A DNA stretch of 48,500 bases from Candidatus Eisenbacteria bacterium (lineage in GTDB: Bacteria; Desulfobacterota; Binatia; DP-6), in assembly GCA_035577985.1 (NCBI GenBank), contig DATJZY010000189.1:1-48500 (forward strand), written 5' to 3'. Shown here piece by piece: positions 44,080 through 48,500 of this stretch (within the stretch, counting starts at the first letter, position 1; each line of letters starts with the position of its first letter). The position numbers and the translations under genes were made by a program. The notes beneath the pieces are model-generated. The model was given only the letters and a program-made list of their open reading frames with translations, was not told the DNA's origin and did no database searches.

Positions 44080-44796
44080 TCAGCGTCCACCCACGTCCGG
44101 CTCTTCCTCCAGCTGAAGGAGCGTCCGATGGACCACGCCGCCCAGCACGGCGCCGGCGATGGGCGCCACCCAGAACAGCCACAGCTGCTGGAGTGCCCAG
44201 CCACCCACGAACAGCGCCTGACTCGTGCTACGCGCCGGGTTCACCGAGGTGTTGGTGACCGGAATGCTAATCAGGTGGATGAGCGTGAGGACGAGACCAA
44301 TGGCGAGGCCCGCGAAGCCCGTGGGCGCCTTGCGGTGCGTCGCCCCGAGGATGACGAGGAGGAACATGAACGTCATGACCACTTCCGTGACCAAGCCGGC
44401 GACGAACCCGTACTTGCCAGGCGAGTGCTCGCCGAAGCCGTTCGCAGCGAAACCCGATGCCACCAGATCGAACCCGGGCTTCCCGGTGGCTATGAGCGCG
44501 AGCGTGGCCGCGCCGGCGACGGCACCGAGCACCTGCGCGACGACGTACGGGACCAGCTCGCTGGTCGAGAAGCGGCCTCCCGCCCACAGGCCCGCCGAAA
44601 CCGCCGGGTTGAAGTGCCCGCCGGAGACCGGCCCGAAGGCGTACGCACCGCTCACCACCGTGAGACCGAACGCGAGGGACACCCCGAGTAACCCGATGCC
44701 CACGTCGGGAAACGCCGCCGCAAGCACAGCGCTACCGCAGCCTCCGAGAACAAGCCAGAACGTTCCGATGAATTCCGCAGCCAGCTTCGCCCTCAT
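44080..44796 (-). CDS. aqpZ: Aquaporin Z, water channel
   Basis: The product is 238 residues with the six-helix MIP fold and both NPA loops: GGHFNPAVS (Asn63-Ala65) and TSVNPARST (Asn186-Ala188). The selectivity-filter residues Phe43, His174, Thr183 and Arg189 are the same amino acids as in E. coli AqpZ and even fall at the same numbers, which supports water rather than glycerol transport. The ATG at 44796 has AAGGAGA upstream and gives the canonical MRAKLAAEFIGTFWLVLGGC start. The minus-strand open frame continues far upstream but contains no further domain. Confidence 0.96.
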   Translation of the reverse strand: MRAKLAAEFIGTFWLVLGGCGSAVLAAAFPDVGIGLLGVSLAFGLTVVSGAYAFGPVSGGHFNPAVSAGLWAGGRFSTSELVPYVVAQVLGAVAGAATLALIATGKPGFDLVASGFAANGFGEHSPGKYGFVAGLVTEVVMTFMFLLVILGATHRKAPTGFAGLAIGLVLTLIHLISIPVTNTSVNPARSTSQALFVGGWALQQLWLFWVAPIAGAVLGGVVHRTLLQLEEEPDVGGR

Positions 44797-45101
44797 GGCA
44801 GTCTCCTTTCGACGCGCGCACAGAATACCTTCATCGGGCCGACGGTAAGAAAACCGCCTTCTCGTCCTGCGTTCCGGTGCAGTCTGTTCAGGCTCGGCCA
44901 GCGAGGTCGCCCAGCCCGAGTTACAGCCGTGAGTGCGGGACGGGCAGAGTTGCGCACAAGACGCACGCAAAGTCGATGCCTCCCCAACCAGGCACTCCAG
45001 CGGCCGGTCGAAAGCCGCGCGAGCCATCGCGCAGCAATGCGAGCGGAGGAGCAATCTCAAAATGCCGGGGCGAAGTCCGGCGAACGCGACCGCTGCAACG
45101 A
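44797..45101. other. Intergenic region with no gene seen
   Basis: This gap lies upstream of the aquaporin gene and downstream of the P450 gene. It presumably holds the aqpZ promoter, but no clear -35/-10 pair is visible. A short stem (GCCGG/CCGGC around 45064-45081) is too weak to call a terminator. Confidence 0.5.
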
Positions 45102-46463
45102 CTAGAGAGCCCGGAGCTCGATCGGCAGACCATCGAGCGGCTTCGAGATCGGCGCCTGCTGCACCGGCATCCGATAGTCGGCCGGGACGCTCCACCGGTA
45201 GCGACGCAACATCTGGTGCATGATCGCCTTCACCTGCACCTCGGCGAAGCGGAGCCCGATGCAGAGGTGCGGACCGCCACCGAAGGGCACCCATGAGTGC
45301 GTGTGGCGCTCGTCTTCGGCGCGCGCCGGGGTGAAGCGCTCGGGATCCCAGCGGAAGGGATCGGGCCACCACTCTTCCATGTGATGGGTGTGGATCGGCG
45401 ACACCACGACCATCACGCCCTTGGGAATCTCATAGCCGCACCACTCGAAGCTCTCGGTGGCCACGCGTGGGATGACCGGTAGCGGCGGATAGCGGCGGAT
45501 GGTCTCCTTCATCACCCAGCCGAGCGCTTCGAGCTTGTCGAGATCGTCGAACTCGAGCCGGTCCGTGCCGAGTGTGATGCTCTCCTCGCGCACCCGCTGC
45601 TGCCACTCGGGATGGCGCGCGAGCTCGTACGTCATCGAGGTGAGCGTGCTGGTGGTGGTGTCGTGCGCCGCCATCATCAGGAAGATCATGTGATCGACGA
45701 CGTCGGCGTCGGTGAAGCGGGCGCCCTCGTCGCTGACGGCACGGCAGAGCCGACTGAACATGTCGCCGCCCTCACCGGCGCGTCGTTCCGGAATCCGGCG
45801 CGAGAAGTAGTCGACCATGAACTCACGGCCGACGAGGCCGCGGTAGAACTCGAGCCCGGGGATGCGCAGGCGGATGCGCGACATCGATGCCGCCACCAGA
45901 TCCTCGAAGACGTGATTCATCTTCGTCGTTTCCGGCCCGAGCTCGACGCCGACGAAGATCGACGCCGCGATGTCGAGCGTCAGCACCTTGAACGCCCGGA
46001 ACGCATGGAACGGCGCCGCCTGCCCGCGCCATGCGGCCTGGCCACGCTCGACCATGGGGTTCATGCGCTCGAGGTACTGGCGGAGCGCCGGGCGCGTGAA
46101 CGCCTCGTGCATGATCTTGCGATGCTCCCTGTGCTCGTCGCCGTCGCGCAGGAGCAAGCCGTTGGGGAAGATCCTGCCCATGATCATCGTCCACGGCTGC
46201 CGCGCCGAGAAGATGTGATCGCGGTCGAGGAGCACCAGGCGGTTGGCGTCGGGGCCGAAGAGATTGACCATCTTGAACGGCCCGGCGTTCAGCGCCACCA
46301 CCGGGCCGCGCTCGGCGTACATCCACTGCAGGCGCGAGAGCATGTCGATGCGCTCCCGCTTCCCGCCGAGCAGCGCGCGCAGGGTCGCCCACCGGCCGGC
46401 CCGCGGAATGTCCGTGTGGGCTCGAAGCGAGGTCAGAGCGCGTGCGGTGCCGGCGTCGGCCAT
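45102..46463 (-). CDS. Cytochrome P450
   Basis: This 453-residue heme-thiolate monooxygenase is soluble or loosely membrane-associated, with no clear anchor. It has the I-helix oxygen motif AAHDTTTST, the ExxR in KETIRRYPPLP, and the heme loop FGGGPHLCIGLRFAEVQ with axial Cys401. The family is one of the bacterial P450s acting on lipids, terpenes or aromatics; subfamily and substrate cannot be read. Redox partners are not in the window. The ATG at 46463 gives a usual start (MADAGTARALTSL); upstream in-frame sequence lacks P450 similarity. A patatin-like lipase gene lies 61 bases upstream on the same strand, so the two may share a transcript. Confidence 0.92.
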   Translation of the reverse strand: MADAGTARALTSLRAHTDIPRAGRWATLRALLGGKRERIDMLSRLQWMYAERGPVVALNAGPFKMVNLFGPDANRLVLLDRDHIFSARQPWTMIMGRIFPNGLLLRDGDEHREHRKIMHEAFTRPALRQYLERMNPMVERGQAAWRGQAAPFHAFRAFKVLTLDIAASIFVGVELGPETTKMNHVFEDLVAASMSRIRLRIPGLEFYRGLVGREFMVDYFSRRIPERRAGEGGDMFSRLCRAVSDEGARFTDADVVDHMIFLMMAAHDTTTSTLTSMTYELARHPEWQQRVREESITLGTDRLEFDDLDKLEALGWVMKETIRRYPPLPVIPRVATESFEWCGYEIPKGVMVVVSPIHTHHMEEWWPDPFRWDPERFTPARAEDERHTHSWVPFGGGPHLCIGLRFAEVQVKAIMHQMLRRYRWSVPADYRMPVQQAPISKPLDGLPIELRAL

Positions 46464-46524
46464 GCCATCCACATACGCCGGCCGGCGGCGGACCTCCACC
46501 TCGCGACATCCACCGGCAAACCGG

Positions 46525-47664
46525 TCAGGGCGCGAAGAAGCGCGCGATCCGATCACGATCCGCGGCCACGTCCTCGCGACCGAGGTCGAGCAAGCGGCCG
46601 CAGAAGGCCTCGTCGAACAGGAGGTAGCTCGCGAGCTCGGTGATTTGGGCTTCGGACCCGAGCCCTCGCAGCAGGTAGCGCACGGCGGGAGGGATGCGAT
46701 CGGCCAGCTCGGAGGCGAGCTCGCGGACCAGCACGGAGGGACGAAGCCAGAGCACATCGATGCGACGAAACCCGTCGCCAGTCCCGATCACGGGGTACGT
46801 GACGACGCTCGCGTTCACGCGCTCGCTGTGCTCGACGTCGACCTCGATCGCGTCGAGCATGACCGCATCGAGCAGGACGCCCGCGATCTGCGCCACGGTC
46901 GGCACCTCGACGGGGCCGGGCGCCAGACTCGGCGGCGGCGGACCGCTGACACCGATCGCAATGATCCGCTGGGCGCCGAGATTGATCGCCGGGCTGAGCG
47001 GCGCCGTGTTCCGGATCGAGCCATCGCCGTAGTGGCGGCCGTCGATCGCCACGGACGGAAAGAAGATCGGGATCGCGCTCGACGCGAGCAGGTGGTCGAC
47101 GGCGATGGCCGTTCGCTCGATGCGCCACCGACGACGGGTCCATGAGGGCAGATCCGCCGACCCGTCGAGGAAGATCACCCCACTCGAGGTATGGAGATCC
47201 GTCGCGACGATTGCGAGCGCGTCCAGGCGGCCGGCGGCGACGTGCTCACCGATGCGCGAGAGCGGGAGGTGTTGCGTGAGGAGCGCGCGCAGCGGCGACG
47301 TGTCGAGAAGCGCTTTCGGCTGAACGTCGCGCGTCGCGCCGCCGAACGACAGATCCCACGCCCATCGCAATCCGATGCGTCCCAGTGACGCCGCATCGGT
47401 CCGATAGACGTGCGACGGATGCATCCCACGCCAGACTCGCTCGAGCCGAGTGATACCGGCCTCGAAGTCGTCGGCATGGGCGGCGAGCGCCGCGCTGTTG
47501 ATGGAGCCCGCGCTCGATCCGACGAACACATCGATGCCGGAACGCTCGCGGCCGAGAAATCCCTGTTCGAAGAGCCCGCGCAGGACTCCCACCTGATACG
47601 CGCCACGCGCTCCGCCGCCCGAGAGCACGAGGGCGGTGCGCGCTCGTTTCGAAGCCGTCACCAT
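46525..47664 (-). CDS. Patatin-like phospholipase
   Basis: This 379-residue patatin-fold lipid acyl hydrolase has all catalytic parts: the oxyanion loop LSGGGARGAYQ (residues 14-24), the nucleophile Ser51 in VGSSAGSIN, and the catalytic Asp214 in HYGDGSIRNTAPL (DGS in place of the common DGG). Such proteins cleave phospholipids or neutral lipids; many bacterial members are RssA-like or lipase-like. There is no signal peptide. The ATG at 47664 starts right before the conserved domain. It lies 61 bases upstream of the P450 gene on the same strand, suggesting a joint role in lipid modification, which is inference. Confidence 0.91.
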   Translation of the reverse strand: MVTASKRARTALVLSGGGARGAYQVGVLRGLFEQGFLGRERSGIDVFVGSSAGSINSAALAAHADDFEAGITRLERVWRGMHPSHVYRTDAASLGRIGLRWAWDLSFGGATRDVQPKALLDTSPLRALLTQHLPLSRIGEHVAAGRLDALAIVATDLHTSSGVIFLDGSADLPSWTRRRWRIERTAIAVDHLLASSAIPIFFPSVAIDGRHYGDGSIRNTAPLSPAINLGAQRIIAIGVSGPPPPSLAPGPVEVPTVAQIAGVLLDAVMLDAIEVDVEHSERVNASVVTYPVIGTGDGFRRIDVLWLRPSVLVRELASELADRIPPAVRYLLRGLGSEAQITELASYLLFDEAFCGRLLDLGREDVAADRDRIARFFAP

Positions 47665-47977
47665 CGAACGGCACTAACGACGCGACAGCGCCGCTCGTCA
47701 AGCGTCCCGAGACGTCGCGTGATCCCGCGGCCAGATCGCCCATTGCTTCGATCCGACGGACGGCCGATCGTGCAGCCGGGGAACGCGAGCGCGCACGCGT
47801 GCCCGAGATCGGCGCCATGGCGCGCCCGAGTCGACTCCGGTGGCGGCGCGTGTCCATGCCATGATCGTTGCAAGACCCGGCCACCGCTCGGGTCGTCAGG
47901 CGGGCGCGTCGACGCGTCGATGTCGACACACGGGCTTCGGGGCTCTCGGAATCGCCGCGAAGCGCCTGACCGGTGGC
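47665..47977. other. Intergenic region with no gene seen
   Basis: This stretch lies between the patatin and CBS genes, both on the minus strand. Open frames here show no domain, signal peptide or ribosome-binding site that I would trust. A promoter for the lipase gene probably lies in it. Confidence 0.45.
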
Positions 47978-48418
47978 TCAGGTCTGCCGGCCGATCCAAC
48001 GGTGCGGCGACTCGCGCCGGAGCAGCGGACCGACCTGCGCGAGCTCGTCCGCAGCCATCGCGAGCACGTCATCGAGCGCGAGGATGCCGACGAGGTGACC
48101 GTTGGACCGGATGACGGGCAAGCGCCGGAACCGCCCCGCCCGCATGGCGCCGACGGCGTCGACGATCGTCACATCCTCGCGCACCGTCGTCGGCGACGGC
48201 GTCATGACCTCGCTCACGCGCGTCGTGCCGGGATCGAGGCCGGCGGCGAGGACGCGCACGGTGAGATCGCGATCGGTCAGGATGCCGACCGGCCGGTGGG
48301 CGTCCACGACGACGACGCTGCCCACCTGCCGGTCGCGCATGCAGCGCGCCGCGTCGAGCGCGCTCTGGTCGTAGGTCACGGTATCCACGTCCCGCCTGCA
48401 GAGGTCGTTCACCGTCAT
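47978..48418 (-). CDS. Twin CBS-domain protein
   Basis: The product is 146 residues and is a stand-alone Bateman module. CBS1 (about 5-60) has CMRDRQVGSVVVVDAHRPVG then ILTDRDLTVRV; CBS2 (about 68-126) has VSEVMTPSPTTVREDVTI, RFRRLPVIRSNGHLVG and ILALDDVLAM. Such proteins bind adenosine nucleotides and modulate partner enzymes or transporters; the partner here is unknown. The ATG at 48418 begins immediately before CBS1. It is a common type in stress and redox regulation, but nothing adjacent identifies its role. Confidence 0.92.
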   Translation of the reverse strand: MTVNDLCRRDVDTVTYDQSALDAARCMRDRQVGSVVVVDAHRPVGILTDRDLTVRVLAAGLDPGTTRVSEVMTPSPTTVREDVTIVDAVGAMRAGRFRRLPVIRSNGHLVGILALDDVLAMAADELAQVGPLLRRESPHRWIGRQT

Positions 48419-48500
48419 GGGTGGCGGCTAGCACCACCACGGCCGGCCCGCCAGCCCCTTCTCCGCTGGCCGCCTGTCCGAGACGGCCCCGCCTCACGGC

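Noticed and set aside
43915..44691. Plus-strand open frame over the aquaporin gene
   Set aside because: It is antisense to AqpZ, whose filter residues are exactly conserved; the open frame has no domain or signal peptide.
45064..45081. Possible terminator hairpin downstream of the P450 gene
   Set aside because: A 5-bp stem with an 8-base loop and no T-run is too weak.
1..48500. tRNA, rRNA or CRISPR elements
   Set aside because: No tRNA clover-leaf hallmarks, rRNA-like blocks or regularly spaced repeats were noticed by eye; a dedicated search was not possible.

Overview
The window is 48.5 kb of very GC-rich bacterial DNA, densely packed with genes on both strands. No rRNA, tRNA, CRISPR array or intact transposase was seen. 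Several features suggest an uncultured, aerobic or facultative, Gram-negative soil or sediment bacterium, possibly a deltaproteobacterial or Candidatus Binatota-like lineage. These are outer-membrane systems, multiheme cytochromes, a probable hopanoid C-3 methylase, and secreted proteins with Thr-rich spacers of the type TTTSTSTTTTTLPP. The lineage is inferred from style and gene content, not shown by a marker gene.

Layout. 55-2775 (-) is a GH63/MGH1-like glucosidase. 2889-9206 (+) is a complete RND tripartite efflux operon (lipoprotein adaptor, permease, NodT-type outer-membrane factor) followed by a small BamE-like lipoprotein and a strong bidirectional terminator at 9214-9244. 9274-15084 (-) is a run of five genes, in transcription order DUF4239 membrane protein, ClC chloride transporter, OmpR-type regulator, histidine kinase and DegP-type protease; it looks like an envelope-stress module. 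15209-16717 (+) is a B12-binding radical SAM enzyme closely resembling HpnR. 17375-21523 (+) holds a large winged-helix/ATPase/TPR regulator with an 11-bp tandem repeat upstream, a DUF1330 protein and a K+ channel-like protein. 21584-26254 (-) reads class II aldolase, DUF305, YVTN-type propeller, then a Kef-type antiporter.

26255-33231 is patchier. It has a decayed hydrolase fragment, a Tat-exported HisC-like aminotransferase, a 183-bp palindromic MITE-like element, two secreted proteins with Thr-rich linkers, malic enzyme, and a TauD-family dioxygenase whose last codons are duplicated on the other side of the malic enzyme gene. 33478-36375 (+) has a lipoprotein esterase, an HCCA-isomerase-like protein and the 3' stump of a chloroperoxidase gene. 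36764-39684 is a divergent cytochrome pair: an 11-heme cytochrome c fused to a cytochrome-b-type membrane domain, and a pentaheme cytochrome. 39716-48418 contains alpha-glucan phosphorylase, a degenerate receiver protein, small secreted or membrane proteins, an AqpZ-type aquaporin, a cytochrome P450, a patatin-like lipase and a twin-CBS protein.

The clearest functional units are the RND pump, the regulator-kinase-protease set, the potassium channel and antiporter lying tail to tail, and the cytochrome pair. The most unusual signals are the gene stumps (isochorismatase-like, TauD, chloroperoxidase), the MITE-like palindrome, the exported aminotransferase, the 11-heme/cytochrome b fusion and the modular Thr-linker proteins.
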